A stretch of DNA of 64,000 nucleotides, taken from assembly GCA_958450365.1 (NCBI GenBank), contig CAUEEP010000729.1:1762501-1826500 (forward strand), written 5' to 3'. The notes below the pieces were generated by a model. The model was not told the DNA's origin. It did not search any database and saw only the letters and a program-made list of their open reading frames with translations. Positions 61,601 through 64,000 of the stretch are shown here, in pieces; within the stretch, counting starts at the first letter, position 1; each line of letters starts with the position of its first letter. The translations under genes were made by a program, and so were the position numbers. Source of the stretch: Mesorhabditis belari (taxonomy: Eukaryota > Nematoda > Chromadorea > Rhabditida > Rhabditidae).

Positions 61601-63993
61601 ATTGGGATTTCTGGTTGAGACGTCTATTTCTGGTTCCTGGCTGGGACGTTCCTGGCTGGGACGTTCCTGGTTGGGACGTCCGTTCCTGGTTGGGACGTCC
61701 GTTCCTGGTTGGGACGTCCGTTCCTGGTTGGGACGTCCATTTTCGATCGGACGTCCATTTTCGTCCAGACTGGGACGTCCATTTTCTGATCGGACGTCCA
61801 TTTTCGATTTAGATTGGGCAGAGGCCTTTAACGACAAAAACCTTTATCAAACTGACATCAGGCTAAATTGACTGTTGTGAATTTAGCCTAGCCTGGTGTC
61901 AGTTGGACAGAGGTTTTTGACATTACCTCTGCTCCAGCGACCTCTGCTCCAGTGACCTCTGCTCGAGTGACATCAAGCTAACTTGACAACAGTCTGGGTG
62001 AATCTAGCCTTATATCAGTTAGGCAGAGATCTTTAGCGTCAGTAACACGTTTAATATAGTTAATGAGATTTTGGAGGTACTGCCATTGCCATTGCCATTG
62101 CCGAATATCGAGAAAACTTTTTAACAATTCTTTGTTGTTTGAGCGGCTGATTTTGAGGTGGATGGCCTGGGTTAAAAGAAAAATGAAAAGAAAACAAACA
62201 TTTTGTCCATCAGGATCATAGCCAGCATCGAATGCATTTTGAAATCCGGCCATTGGAGTCATTCCGGCAAGGAGTGGAGTGACGTTTACCCTAGAGAGTT
62301 TCTTAAAGCTTGAGTCTATCAAATCATAATCATTCTATATATAAAAACAGCTCTCTTGATATTTTAAGCTGTTGAAAAGAGAGAACGATCAAGGGGAAAA
62401 GGATCGACTTTTCAAGGATCAACTTTTCAAGGTTCTGCAACGTTTCCCCGTACGACATTCGCCCAAAAACTTGATGGTTGATAGTTTATGGCTAAATCTG
62501 ATTTCAGATTCAGAAACTAGAGATGATTTAACGTTGAGGAGAGCTCGTTGAGCTATCAACTCTCTATGGAGCTCTCTGTGGAGCTACCAGCTCTCCGTGA
62601 AGCTATCAACTCTCTATGGAGCTCTCTGTGGAGCTATCAGCTCTCTGTGGAGCTCTCTGTGGAGCTCTCTGTGGAGCTATCAGCTCTCTGTGGAGCTCTT
62701 TCTGGAGCTCTCCGTCGAGCTATCAACTCTCCGTTGAGCAGCAATCAATTTTACAGTGACAAATCGTGCGTTGAAACGTTGCAAAACATTGAAACTTGCT
62801 ATAAGACTGTACACTAACAGGACTCTAGCAAGTCATAACTACGCATTGCTACGTTTACAGTATCAACAGTAAACAGCAAACGTCTGGAAAACTCTTTGAG
62901 CTCACTTTGGCGCCATTTCGACTCCAAAAACGTTCGTCTTTTGGACAAGCAACAAGAATGGTTTCTCGTCGGGCACACACTCATGACCAGCTGTGTCCAA
63001 TCTACGTCCCATTGGGCAAGCACAGGTGTAAGACTGAAATAGGGTTACTTAGGAAGAATAGGATTGCTTAGGAAGAATAGGATTACTTAATAACAATTGA
63101 ATTACTTAATAACAATTGAATTACTTAATAACAATAGGATTACTCAATAACAATAGGATTAAATAACAATAGAATTACTTAATAACAATAGAATGCCCAT
63201 TTCCATAGCTTTTAATCAATGAAAAGGCTAAAGGAGCATTGCGTAGTCTAGAAGAATCATTTCTTAAGTCATTAGTCATTCTTAAGTCATTCTCAACAAT
63301 TGCAAGAATGAAATGAATTGAAAGAAAGTAAAAACTGACCCCTTTCGCACCGATCAAGCAAAGATGACTGCACATATTGTGCTCGCACGGGTTTTTCTTC
63401 ACCTTTAAACAACAATTTTACATTCTATTGGGTTTTCTGTAGAAAAAGAGCCGAATCTGGTTGAGTTTCTTTGTCGCTGTGACGCTGTTGGCTTCTTTAC
63501 AGCTTCTTTACAGCTTCTTTACAGCTTCTTTACAGCTTCTTTACAGCTTCTTTACAGCTTCTTTACAGCTTCTTTACAGCTTCTTTACAGCTTCTTTACA
63601 GCTTCTTTACAGCTTCTTTACAGCTTCTTTACAGCTTCTTTACAGCTTCTTTACAGCTTCTTTACAGCTTCTTTACAGCTTCTTTACAGCTTCTTTACAG
63701 CTTCTTTACAGCTTCTTTACAGCTTCTTTACAGCTACAAGCCAGATAGCTTGCGTATGGGCAGCTGATTTTTACAACATTGTGATCAGTCAATTCTAAAA
63801 CTGCTATTTTGTCATCGGGTGATCGACCAGTACTAGATCTAGAGTCCTAAATCGGACCAGCTACTCTCCTTATCAGGTACTACTTGTGAATCAGATTAGG
63901 CAAGAGCAGAAGCCAGCTCTGATCAAAAGAAAAGAATACATTTCCCTATTGGATAAACCTTTGGTTGCAATACTGGATGAACAGCGACCACTC
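21681..63993 (-). CDS. lrp-1: Megalin-type LDL-receptor-related protein, 82 exons, N-terminus outside the window
   Basis: Giant endocytic receptor of the cell surface. The extracellular part binds lipoprotein-like and other ligands through calcium-binding LDLa repeats, propellers release ligand at low pH, and the tail links to clathrin adaptors. The visible order is three full YWTD propellers with EGFs, 10 LDLa, two EGFs, a propeller, EGF, 11 LDLa, EGFs, a propeller, EGFs, a membrane helix and a tail of about 178 residues. The 10 + 11 LDLa clusters correspond to megalin clusters III and IV. C. elegans LRP-1 is the megalin homologue required for moulting. A paralogue, lrp-2, exists there, so the symbol is my best guess. 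Exons are mostly 70-220 bp. The last visible exon enters in mid-propeller, so the 5' end is off the right edge. Confidence 0.9.
22685..23592. other. LRP intron with GTAGGTAATAAA repeat and tRNA-like fold-back
   Basis: AGTAGGTAATAAAGTAGGTA repeats lie at about 22,765-22,850, and a facing pair of tRNA-like pieces at 23,175-23,317. The remainder is AT-rich without features. Confidence 0.65.
23175..23260 (-). pseudogene. tRNA-like sequence, class II (Leu/Ser-like)
   Basis: Minus strand: ATGGCCGAGCGGTTAACGCG is a good class II D arm, followed by a long variable region with GAGAG/CTCTC pairing and B box AGGTTCGACTCC. The acceptor stem does not close. A plus-strand 3' half (CCCTGGTTCGACTCTCGCCC, 23,262-23,317) follows at once, giving an inverted pair. 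Confidence 0.6.
23593..23893 (-). CDS. LRP membrane helix and juxtamembrane tail (exons 23593-23688, 23786-23893)
   Basis: The exon at 23,786-23,893 encodes a single hydrophobic helix of about 25 residues ([20 protein letters not shown]) ended by MYRK, the stop-transfer. The next exon carries FSNPVLD, an NPxY variant with Leu in place of Tyr. Confidence 0.92.
23942..25522 (-). CDS. LRP membrane-proximal EGF repeats (exons 23942-24023, 24782-24855, 25411-25522)
   Basis: The exon at 25,411-25,522 is an EGF module ([10 protein letters not shown]...CLCPDG) after the last propeller. Exons 24,782-24,855 and 23,942-24,023 form a second EGF, CTCENGG with [15 protein letters not shown], just before the membrane. 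The 758-bp intron between the two holds a hairpin with a tRNA-like loop. Confidence 0.87.
24213..24637. mobile_element. Fold-back element with tRNA-like sequence in the loop
   Basis: Arms of about 160 bp: the left arm includes ATTTGTCATAGATCATTCGA and TTGTATGGGATTTATTTTTC; both recur inverted in the right arm (about 24,476-24,637) with few mismatches. The central about 100 bp carries CACTGGTGGTTAGAATACAA and GGTCTGGTTCGGCTCCGCC, a D arm and B box at about 24,395-24,460 (+). No protein is encoded. Confidence 0.82.
24969..25052 (-). pseudogene. tRNA-like sequence with long variable arm (copy 2)
   Basis: Minus strand: GCCTCGATAGCTCAGTCGG then TTAGAGCATTGGTTCAAAG. A strong variable-arm hairpin CCGCCC-TCTCCAA-GGGCGG follows, then T arm GCGGG-TTTGATC-CCTGC. 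Four of seven acceptor pairs form. Anticodon register is uncertain (CAA is possible). Confidence 0.62.
25111..25193 (-). pseudogene. tRNA-like sequence with long variable arm (copy 1)
   Basis: Minus strand: GCAGCTATAGCTCAGTCGG, TTAGAGCATTGGTCCAAAG, variable arm rich in CC and GG, B box GGTTCGACCCC. The flank to 25,241 and the spacer to copy 2 match the plus-strand dimer at 5,590-5,890, so the two loci are copies of one dimeric repeat. Confidence 0.62.
25592..30006 (-). CDS. LRP propeller E (exons 25592-25677, 26175-26322, 26726-26805, 26950-27103, 27963-28073, 29471-29589, 29684-29767, 29926-30006)
   Basis: Six-bladed YWTD propeller with divergent blades: [23 protein letters not shown] and VCYADGG are the YWTD-type strands. 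It follows cluster IV LDLa/EGF and precedes the membrane-proximal EGFs, as in megalin. Two introns (27,104-27,962 and 28,074-29,470) are expanded by fold-backs and low-complexity DNA. Confidence 0.87.
25943..26165. mobile_element. Small C-rich element with GTAATAGT...ACTATTA ends
   Basis: GCTGTAATAGTAGTCCCCCC at the left and GGCCACTATTATAGCATTTA at the right are inverted. The inside is a tandem array of CCCTAGAGGGCTAA plus AATGCCCC. The ends resemble those of the element at 34,953-35,380. Confidence 0.6.
26350..26696. mobile_element. Fold-back element, about 345 bp
   Basis: CACTATAAACTACAAA at the left is inverted as TTTGTAGTTTATAGTG at the right. The inner arms (CTCAAGAGCTTTCGAATGCA against its complement near 26,590) extend the hairpin over most of its length, leaving a short loop at about 26,520. 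Confidence 0.8.
26835..26940. repeat. CTTATATACGG repeat
   Basis: Five or six units of GCCTTATATACGGTTGCC. The same motif recurs at 37,090, 40,610-40,840 and 41,130. Confidence 0.85.
27172..27850. mobile_element. Fold-back element plus a third partial copy
   Basis: The segment CTAAACACTGGTTTAAGCTA ... CTCTACTTTAATTTGAT ... GAGTGTAAACTTAGACTACG (27,195-27,330) is inverted at about 27,465-27,620. A third, direct and more diverged copy covers about 27,645-27,850. The central part carries ACTACGCGACGCTCCTATA, also found in other elements of this window. Confidence 0.8.
28190..28449. mobile_element. Fold-back element, about 260 bp
   Basis: TGATCAAAATGGGAGTGGAA at the left is inverted at the right (CCACTCCCATCAAAATTGAT). 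CAAATGCGACCTTTTTTTTT and GTGCGCAAATGTCC-type segments are shared with about 14,085-14,150. Confidence 0.8.
28630..28745. repeat. Poly(A) then T-rich (TTTC)n tract
   Basis: An A run of about 20 followed by about 80 bp of T with occasional C, ending in (TTTC)n. A strong purine/pyrimidine strand bias. Confidence 0.9.
29126..29345. repeat. ATCGATTATCAAAT minisatellite
   Basis: Fifteen or so copies of a 14-15 bp unit TATCGATTATCAAA with TGTCGGTTATTAAA variants, in an LRP intron. Confidence 0.93.
30260..30642 (-). CDS. LRP EGF pair after LDLa cluster IV (exons 30260-30476, 30523-30642)
   Basis: The exon at 30,523-30,642 completes the last LDLa ([13 protein letters not shown]) and starts an EGF ([14 protein letters not shown]). 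The next exon holds a calcium-binding EGF, with [11 protein letters not shown] and [12 protein letters not shown] carrying the Asn-hydroxylation-type pattern. It leads into propeller E. Confidence 0.93.
30670..30790. repeat. GCCTAGGGTAGACTTTAGCTT repeat in intron
   Basis: Five copies of a unit of about 22 bp. Confidence 0.85.
30807..33765 (-). CDS. LRP LDLa cluster IV, 11 repeats (exons 30807-31045, 31365-31555, 31704-31797, 31956-32088, 32307-32472, 32593-32739, 32837-33011, 33137-33263, 33629-33765)
   Basis: Class A repeats with the C-x-F/Y-x-C, [13 protein letters not shown] calcium-site signature. I count 11, starting with [10 protein letters not shown] and ending in SDEIGC (30,523-30,642 exon). 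Exons usually break in mid-repeat before CDG. One repeat (exon 31,704-31,797) has DRFDEEQC in place of DxSDE; another is split across 31,555/31,704. The count equals human megalin cluster IV. Confidence 0.93.
31060..31300. repeat. AGGCTAGACC minisatellite in intron
   Basis: Imperfect 10-11 bp units (GGCTAGACCA, GGCAAGGCTA). Confidence 0.9.
32120..32290. repeat. AGCTAATAGCCA minisatellite in intron
   Basis: Imperfect AGCTAATAGCCAATGCTGTT units. Confidence 0.88.
33629..34461 (-). CDS. LRP EGF between propeller D and LDLa cluster IV (exons 33629-33765, 34300-34461)
   Basis: The exon at 34,300-34,461 contains the propeller end (VVHPLRQPD) and [12 protein letters not shown]. The exon at 33,629-33,765 continues with TCACPDQF and then begins LDLa repeat 1. 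The split is in mid-EGF. Confidence 0.9.
33959..34285. mobile_element. Fold-back element with an extra partial arm
   Basis: TTTTTACATGCTATCCAACT near 33,975 is inverted near 34,118 (AGTTGGATAGCATGTAAAAA) and present again in partial form near 34,256. Sits in the 534-bp intron 33,766-34,299. Confidence 0.75.
34300..37076 (-). CDS. LRP propeller D (exons 34300-34461, 35464-35581, 35626-35720, 35868-35960, 36093-36244, 36287-36404, 36942-37076)
   Basis: Starts [18 protein letters not shown] and shows blades LYVCDIG, IYLLNRQ, YLYFTEW, RLFWGDA and LFWSDW. It is the single propeller between LDLa clusters of 10 and 11. Just right of exon 35,868-35,960 the sequence GGATCAGCTTTATCTGGCTT is partly duplicated. 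Confidence 0.9.
34490..34950. repeat. AAATAGGAACCAAATAGG minisatellite
   Basis: A 10-11 bp unit (CAAATAGGAA, CTACAAAGAA) with a higher-order period of about 60-70 bp, ending at the next element. Confidence 0.92.
34953..35380. mobile_element. TIR element with ACCGTAAATAC ends
   Basis: ACCGTAAATACGGTAATAGT then ACCCCACC at the left is inverted at the right with one or two mismatches. The interior has two direct copies of about 165 bp (GCGTAGTCTAGCTTTG, CTCGCTTAGGTATCAA, GAAAGTACGGGTACTTTG). It lies inside the 34.5-35.4 kb minisatellite, whose unit resumes at 35,381. Confidence 0.8.
36519..36610 (-). pseudogene. tRNA-like sequence, long form
   Basis: Minus strand: TTCGCTCATAGCTCAGTGCT (A box), CTTTCGACTGGAAAG stem, variable region, and GTGTTCGATCCCAATAG (B box). 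The anticodon loop is not of normal length. It is a single copy, within the 537-bp LRP intron 36,405-36,941. Confidence 0.55.
37167..37601 (-). CDS. LRP EGF pair after LDLa cluster III (exons 37167-37282, 37499-37601)
   Basis: The exon at 37,499-37,601 gives [19 protein letters not shown] then NVNEC. The next exon gives [20 protein letters not shown]. Two EGF modules, the second with a calcium-binding start. Confidence 0.92.
37698..41877 (-). CDS. LRP LDLa cluster III, 10 repeats (exons 37698-37796, 37890-37967, 38859-38989, 39344-39455, 39544-39704, 39812-39952, 40044-40154, 40222-40313, 40360-40487, 41384-41504, 41621-41687, 41748-41877)
   Basis: Ten LDLa repeats from [12 protein letters not shown]...[12 protein letters not shown] to [17 protein letters not shown]. 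Signatures [27 protein letters not shown] and [13 protein letters not shown] are visible. Two are aberrant: CHDGKVSDE has an insertion, and [11 protein letters not shown] lacks the usual DCGDGSDE spacing. The count equals megalin cluster III. Confidence 0.92.
37968..38858. repeat. LRP intron with GATAGATAGGTGTTCCG minisatellite
   Basis: A 17-bp unit at about 38,560-38,750, preceded by a diverged copy of its flank (CGAAATGGACGGTGAATAGG at about 38,417 and 38,521). No exon found. Confidence 0.85.
39160..39275. repeat. CATCTAAGGC/T 10-bp repeat
   Basis: About ten tandem copies in an LRP intron. Confidence 0.93.
40600..40860. repeat. CTTATATACGACC..CCATAAACGGCTG repeat
   Basis: Eight units of about 30 bp. 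The unit carries the same TATATACG core as the repeats at 26.8 and 37.1 kb. Confidence 0.9.
40861..41383. other. LRP intron, AT-rich; direct repeat of about 75 bp
   Basis: CGGTTTCGAACGTTTTCTAT and CGGTTTTGAACGTTTTATAT (about 40,971 and 41,056) each start a related segment ending in TTAATTATATTC. No gene. Confidence 0.5.
42020..42520. mobile_element. Fold-back element enclosing a convergent tRNA-like pair
   Basis: Outer arms: ACAACCTATACGATTCAACG near 42,020 and CGTCGAATGGTATAGGTTGT near 42,498. Further in, CAGACCAAATGTGGTCTTAG near 42,139 is inverted near 42,390. The core is a plus tRNA-like unit (42,201-42,270) and a minus one (42,271-42,350) with their 3' ends meeting. It lies in an LRP intron. 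Confidence 0.82.
42201..42270 (+). pseudogene. tRNA-like sequence (Ser/Leu-type D arm)
   Basis: GCAGCTGTGGCCGAGTGG then TACAGCGCTCG, with the stem GCTCGTTTCTAGAGCGAG, and a B-box variant AGTTCAATCCC. The minus-strand partner at 42,271-42,350 reads GCTGTGGCCAAGTGGTGGA and AGGTTCGATGCC. Confidence 0.6.
42632..42715 (+). pseudogene. tRNA-like sequence, solitary
   Basis: GTGGCCTAGTGGATAACATG, GGGCTACAGAACTGG and GGTGGGTTCGGATCCCCACT. The T stem is strong and the acceptor stem is not. Confidence 0.55.
43051..43468 (-). CDS. LRP EGF after propeller C (exons 43051-43155, 43265-43330, 43376-43468)
   Basis: The last propeller-C strand (exon 43,376-43,468), then [12 protein letters not shown], then [10 protein letters not shown]...CVLRSD lead into LDLa cluster III. 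Confidence 0.9.
43469..43925. repeat. CACAACCTACACAATTTACG minisatellite in intron
   Basis: Interleaved 10-bp units CACAACCTA, CACAATTTA, CGCAACCTA over 450 bp. It yields spurious [10 protein letters not shown] and [10 protein letters not shown] frames. Confidence 0.96.
43966..47960 (-). CDS. LRP propeller C (exons 43966-44085, 44553-44628, 44735-44840, 44896-44982, 45947-46019, 46096-46188, 46303-46372, 47209-47296, 47904-47960)
   Basis: YWTD blades [37 protein letters not shown] and LYVSDPL, in that order from N to C. Six blades as expected. Introns here hold tRNA-like sequences and several minisatellites. Confidence 0.88.
44145..44475. repeat. CCTACGAAAG 10-bp minisatellite
   Basis: About 30 copies of GCCTACGAAA and variants, with a higher-order duplication ending each time in GCCAAACGAAAGCCTACTTT. 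Confidence 0.93.
45279..45358 (-). pseudogene. tRNA-like sequence with long variable region
   Basis: Minus strand: AATGGCCTAGGGGATAGTGT, CTGGATTGCAAAACCGAG and GATGGGTTCGACTCCCGGCA. The loop TTGCAAA would read GCA (Cys) but the stem has two mismatches. It faces a plus copy at 45,458-45,530 (ATGGCCAAGTGGTTAGGAG, ACTGGGTTCGATA). Confidence 0.58.
45458..45530 (+). pseudogene. tRNA-like sequence, partner of 45,279-45,358
   Basis: GTCATGGCCAAGTGGTTAGG and CCACTGGGTTCGATATTA. The B box is degraded at its last bases. Confidence 0.5.
45561..45645 (-). pseudogene. tRNA-like sequence, second inverted pair
   Basis: Minus strand: GCAGCGGTGTCCTAGGGGAT, CTGGACTGCAAAACTGAGG and GTGGG-TTCGACT-CCCGC (perfect T arm). 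It is a diverged duplicate of 45,279-45,358 and faces 45,751-45,821. Confidence 0.6.
45751..45821 (+). pseudogene. tRNA-like sequence, second inverted pair
   Basis: GGCCATGGCCGAGTGGTTAG, TCTCTTAGTCGGGAG, and the perfect T arm GCGGG-TTCGATC-CCCGC. It is class I in length. One anticodon register gives TAG (Leu) with a weak stem. Confidence 0.58.
46645..46727 (-). pseudogene. tRNA-like sequence, left half of an inverted pair
   Basis: Minus strand: GTGGCCGAGTGGATAAGATG, CTTGACTACAAAACTGATG and CTCGGGTTCGATTCCTCC. The pair with 46,837-46,914 is separated by an inner hairpin (AAATGGCTTTTAACCGAG against CTCGGTTAAAAGGCTTTT). Confidence 0.62.
46837..46914 (+). pseudogene. tRNA-like sequence, right half of an inverted pair
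   Basis: CTGGTGGCCTAGTGGATAAG, GCTTGGATACAAAGCGAGC and GCTCGGGTTCGAATCCTCGC. Downstream TTTTGATTTTAACGAAGC is the same flank as at 10,165. Confidence 0.64.
47297..47870. repeat. AGAAGATCAGAAGATT purine-rich minisatellite
   Basis: About 540 bp of AGAAGATTC, AGAAGATC and AGAAGATTA units. The plus strand is almost entirely purine with T. Confidence 0.96.
48132..48229 (-). CDS. LRP EGF between propellers B and C
   Basis: Single exon with [21 protein letters not shown], a six-cysteine EGF of the kind found between LRP propellers. Joins exon 47,904-47,960 in phase. Confidence 0.9.
48278..55866 (-). CDS. LRP propeller B (exons 48278-48415, 48462-48559, 49391-49526, 50055-50123, 50901-50989, 51059-51131, 54663-54737, 55588-55712, 55757-55866)
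   Basis: From N to [52 protein letters not shown] and a closing strand VIVFAEDN. Six YWTD-type blades. The intron 51,132-54,662 (3.5 kb) contains the mariner and several MITEs. The first exon also ends the preceding EGF ([11 protein letters not shown]). Confidence 0.9.
48600..48838. repeat. ACTGTTTACA 10-bp repeat
   Basis: About 14 perfect tandem ACTGTTTACA units preceded by AACTGTTTTGG and AACTCTTTGG variants. Confidence 0.96.
48849..48930 (-). pseudogene. tRNA-Tyr-like pseudogene
   Basis: Minus strand: CATAGCTCAATTGGTAGAG, GTGGACTGTAAAGCGAGC and CGGGTTCGAATCCGGTT. The D arm and GTA triplet match tRNA-Tyr, but the insert after the anticodon is longer and neither anticodon nor acceptor stem closes. 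Confidence 0.62.
49044..49124 (+). tRNA. tRNA-Tyr(GTA)-like, with 9-nt intron
   Basis: D stem GCTC/GAGC, anticodon stem GGGGG/CCCCT around CTGTAA, anticodon GTA, and T arm ACTGG-TTCGAAT-CCGGT all pair once a 9-nt AGCGAGCGG insert after position 37 is removed. That is the standard place for the eukaryotic tRNA-Tyr intron. The acceptor TCATCTA/TGGCTCA pairs at five of seven positions, so it may be a pseudogene. T-rich sequence follows. Confidence 0.5.
49196..49278 (+). tRNA. tRNA-Tyr(GTA)-like, near-intact acceptor
   Basis: Tandem duplicate of the preceding copy with about 60 bp of shared 5' flank (GACTCTTGTCAAAAGATAAC). Acceptor TCACCCA pairs perfectly with TGGG(G)TGA apart from one bulged G. 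The anticodon stem has one mismatch and the T stem one. The insert after CTGTAA is AGCGAGCGGC. A T6 terminator follows directly. It is the best tRNA candidate in the window. Confidence 0.5.
50140..50878. repeat. GACTGTACAA 10-bp minisatellite, 740 bp
   Basis: More than 70 copies of a strict 10-bp unit with variants GACTGTACTA, GACTGTACGA and GTTGTACTA. Open frames ([10 protein letters not shown] and [10 protein letters not shown] types) on both strands are artefacts. Confidence 0.98.
51327..51847. mobile_element. MITE, mariner-like ends, 521 bp
   Basis: TTGGGTTGGGGAGAATGAGT at the left is inverted at the right (ACTCATTCTCCCCAACCCAA), flanked by TA. The 27-28 bp TIR includes GGCGCC. Its right portion (51,681-51,847) is repeated at 52,188-52,353. 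Confidence 0.85.
51848..52353. repeat. TGGGGTCCTCTCTAATAG-containing segment plus second MITE right end
   Basis: GTGGGGTCCTATCTAAAAGT and related pieces suggest another short element starting at TTACCGTATTTACTCAAATT (51,851). It is joined at a perfect 21-bp-arm hairpin (52,164-52,209) to a second copy of the MITE's right 167 bp. Confidence 0.7.
52562..52874. mobile_element. MITE, 313 bp
   Basis: TTGGGTTTTCCAGTTTGTCC at the left, and its inverse AACTGGAAAACCAAA at the right; GCGCGTTTTTTACTATT continues the repeat. It is flanked by TA; the right TA is also the left target site of the mariner at 52,877, so the two elements abut exactly. Confidence 0.82.
52877..54177 (-). mobile_element. Complete mariner-family transposon, 1,301 bp
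   Basis: Perfect inverted ends of about 33 bp starting TTGGGTTGATGCATAATTAT, TA on each side, and one uninterrupted transposase frame on the minus strand. It sits in an intron of the LRP gene in the gene's own orientation. Identity of the two ends and the open frame point to recent insertion. Confidence 0.95.
52969..54072 (-). CDS. Mariner transposase, DD34D
   Basis: 367 residues, close to the usual 345-355. The N-terminal half has two helix-turn-helix regions ([20 protein letters not shown] and [20 protein letters not shown]). Catalytic aspartates are in [16 protein letters not shown] and APTDYHV; the last two are separated by exactly 34 residues. It catalyses cut-and-paste transposition at TA. 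The start is ATG at 54,072; a strong downstream ATG is at MRVDNH. The frame has no stop, so it may be active. Confidence 0.95.
   Translation of the reverse strand: MNKMRVDNHIHLRHIMLYHFEKGWSAAESFRDLKELFGQGTIGRATVYEWFDRFKSGNTSVDDEPGRGRPSEFDDKALLEAVEEDESLTTRMLADEFNVDQSTIVRHLKKLGKVWKLAGWVPHELSEKNQADRLRIFTDLLQRNEEAPFLKNLVTGDESWLLFKNLKRKKVCVSPGVSPKGIPKDVHCKKAMWCVWWDRSGIIHWEIISNGICYWWNDDDEREQWRIPDKNGKKQLNINSDVYLAQLERLHAAIQARRPRKKNNIVFHHDNARPHVERHVVESIASKGWDLLPHPPYSPTEAPTDYHVNRSLKNWQTNKIYNDLDDLIDDVKAWIASKDRLFFARGIDRLPSKWQSVIDVGGEYAPE
54213..54284 (-). pseudogene. tRNA-like sequence, left half of an inverted pair
   Basis: Minus strand: CGGTGGTCTAGTGGTTAGTG, GTGGTCTACAGAACTGA and GGTGGGTTCGACTCCCAGC. 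The anticodon loop CTACAGA would read ACA. The acceptor stem is poor. It starts about 35 bp outside the mariner. Confidence 0.6.
54402..54470 (+). pseudogene. tRNA-like sequence, right half of an inverted pair
   Basis: TTCCGTGGTGTAGTGGATAG, GTTAGAATACAGGGC and CGAGGGTTCGACACCGC. It faces 54,213-54,284. Short flanks such as GACCATCCGAAAT and GACGGTCCGAGAT are loosely inverted. Confidence 0.58.
55040..55430. mobile_element. Element with four alternating AACTCAAATATCTCAG segments
   Basis: Contains CCCATTGACAAACTTTGAAC...ATATCTCAGTGCTGGATTGT, its inverse, then another direct and inverse pair. The same pattern occurs at 59,737-60,130. No coding frame. Confidence 0.78.
55870..56862. repeat. AAAGTACTATAAAAGTACT minisatellite, about 1 kb
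   Basis: Units of 10-12 bp built on the palindrome AGTACT with spacers ATAAA, CCAA and AGAA. A higher-order period of about 120 bp is visible (AGTACTCCAAAGTACT recurs). Confidence 0.97.
56945..57018 (-). CDS. LRP EGF between propellers A and B (first half)
   Basis: Encodes [20 protein letters not shown], the first half of an EGF. The second half is [11 protein letters not shown] in exon 55,757-55,866. The intron between is the 1-kb AGTACT satellite. Confidence 0.9.
57060..57215. repeat. GAGCTCCTCTTAGATCCTAT repeat
   Basis: Four copies of a unit of about 50 bp including CACCTTAGATCATTCGAAGA. Confidence 0.88.
57440..57860. repeat. CATTCGATGCAGAATGAAAT repeat family
   Basis: One inverted and two direct copies of a segment of about 120 bp (ATTCGACGCGAAATTTCATT, AACTTTGCATAGATATTA, GGGTTCTTGCTGAGAAA). 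Related pieces lie near 4,046, 24,234, 42,030 and 42,495. Confidence 0.8.
57999..62290 (-). CDS. LRP propeller A (exons 57999-58115, 58224-58335, 58863-58991, 59546-59674, 60864-61017, 61252-61322, 62200-62290)
   Basis: From N to [11 protein letters not shown] joined directly to LFVLEH, then [23 protein letters not shown] and RLFYADT, and a long closing segment. The YWTD motifs are unusually degenerate. I joined 62,200-62,290 directly to 61,252-61,322 because that restores a blade in frame; a candidate exon between them was rejected. Confidence 0.85.
58345..58840. repeat. CTAGCTCTAGATCTAG hexanucleotide minisatellite
   Basis: Mixed TAGCTC and TAGATC hexamers over about 500 bp. Confidence 0.97.
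59737..60130. mobile_element. TIR element, about 394 bp
   Basis: GGACATTTGATACCCTTTTC at the left and GAAAAAGGGGTATCGAATGTCC-type sequence at the right are inverted, followed on each side by CCATTGACAAACTTTGAACT or its inverse. Two inner inverted copies. Same family as 55,040-55,430. Confidence 0.82.
60170..60480. repeat. GCTTTGTAGGCTAGGTCTAG repeat
   Basis: About 12 copies of a unit of 22-27 bp in an LRP intron. Confidence 0.9.
61030..61160. repeat. CTAGTTGTCTCT repeat
   Basis: About ten 12-bp units in an LRP intron. Confidence 0.92.
61405..61800. repeat. GATTGGGACGTCT / GGTTGGGACGTCC minisatellite
   Basis: A 13-bp unit, then a 16-20 bp derivative (GTTCCTGGTTGGGACGTCC). GACGTC is palindromic. 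Frames on both strands are artefacts. Confidence 0.95.
62540..62730. repeat. GAGCTCTCTGTGGAGCTATC repeat
   Basis: About ten copies of GGAGCTCTCTGT or GAGCTATCAACTCTC. Confidence 0.9.
62906..63403 (-). CDS. LRP EGF before propeller A (exons 62906-63033, 63340-63403)
   Basis: [20 protein letters not shown] plus [12 protein letters not shown] make one EGF. The rest of the exon at 62,906-63,033 opens propeller A ([16 protein letters not shown]). Confidence 0.92.
63485..63735. repeat. CAGCTTCTTTA 11-bp repeat
   Basis: About 22 near-perfect tandem copies in the intron between the last two visible exons. Confidence 0.97.
63959..63993 (-). CDS. LRP, first visible exon (end of an upstream propeller)
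   Basis: A 35-nt exon giving [11 protein letters not shown], the usual closing strand of an LRP propeller before an EGF. It joins 63,340-63,403 in phase and enters in mid-codon from the left, proving the gene continues beyond the window. Confidence 0.85.
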
Positions 63994-64000
63994 CTAAAGC

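Noticed and set aside
62126..62169. Candidate LRP exon with [12 protein letters not shown] (minus strand, acceptor at 62,170)
   Set aside because: Including it breaks the frame into 61,252-61,322. Direct joining of 62,200-62,290 to 61,252-61,322 gives a proper propeller blade (DGQN-LFVLE).

Overview
The window looks like nuclear DNA of a rhabditid-type nematode. The reasons are very short introns (often 40-60 bp) ending in TTTTAG or TTTCAG, two animal membrane-protein genes cut into many small exons, a DD34D mariner transposon, and a dense load of short tandem repeats and fold-back elements. I cannot name the species. Exon boundaries were read by eye from splice signals, reading frame and family motifs.

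Layout. 1-15,340 holds no protein gene I can support. It is filled with minisatellites, inverted-repeat elements and tRNA-like sequences. 15,341-20,683 (+) is a 27-exon SLC6 sodium-coupled neurotransmitter/amino-acid transporter of about 850 residues. 21,681-63,993 (-) is the C-terminal majority of a giant megalin-type LDL-receptor-related protein, probably the lrp-1 orthologue. I traced 82 coding exons (about 3,000 residues); its 5' end lies beyond the right edge. From N to C the visible protein is: end of a beta-propeller, EGF, propeller A, EGF, propeller B, EGF, propeller C, EGF, 10 LDLa repeats, two EGFs, propeller D, EGF, 11 LDLa repeats, EGFs, propeller E, EGFs, one membrane helix, and a cytoplasmic tail with NPxY-type motifs. 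The 10-then-11 LDLa clusters match vertebrate megalin clusters III and IV. The two genes are convergent, with stop codons 1.0 kb apart.

Introns of the LRP gene contain most of the mobile DNA: a mariner with an apparently intact transposase (52,877-54,177), MITEs sharing its terminal TTGGG, several fold-back elements, and minisatellites up to 1 kb.

The most unusual feature is the many tRNA-like sequences. Most have recognisable A and B boxes but broken acceptor stems. They tend to occur as facing inverted pairs or in the loop of long hairpins, and several keep conserved flanks, as if they spread as tRNA-derived fold-back elements. Two copies at 49.0-49.3 kb remain close to a foldable tRNA-Tyr with an intron.
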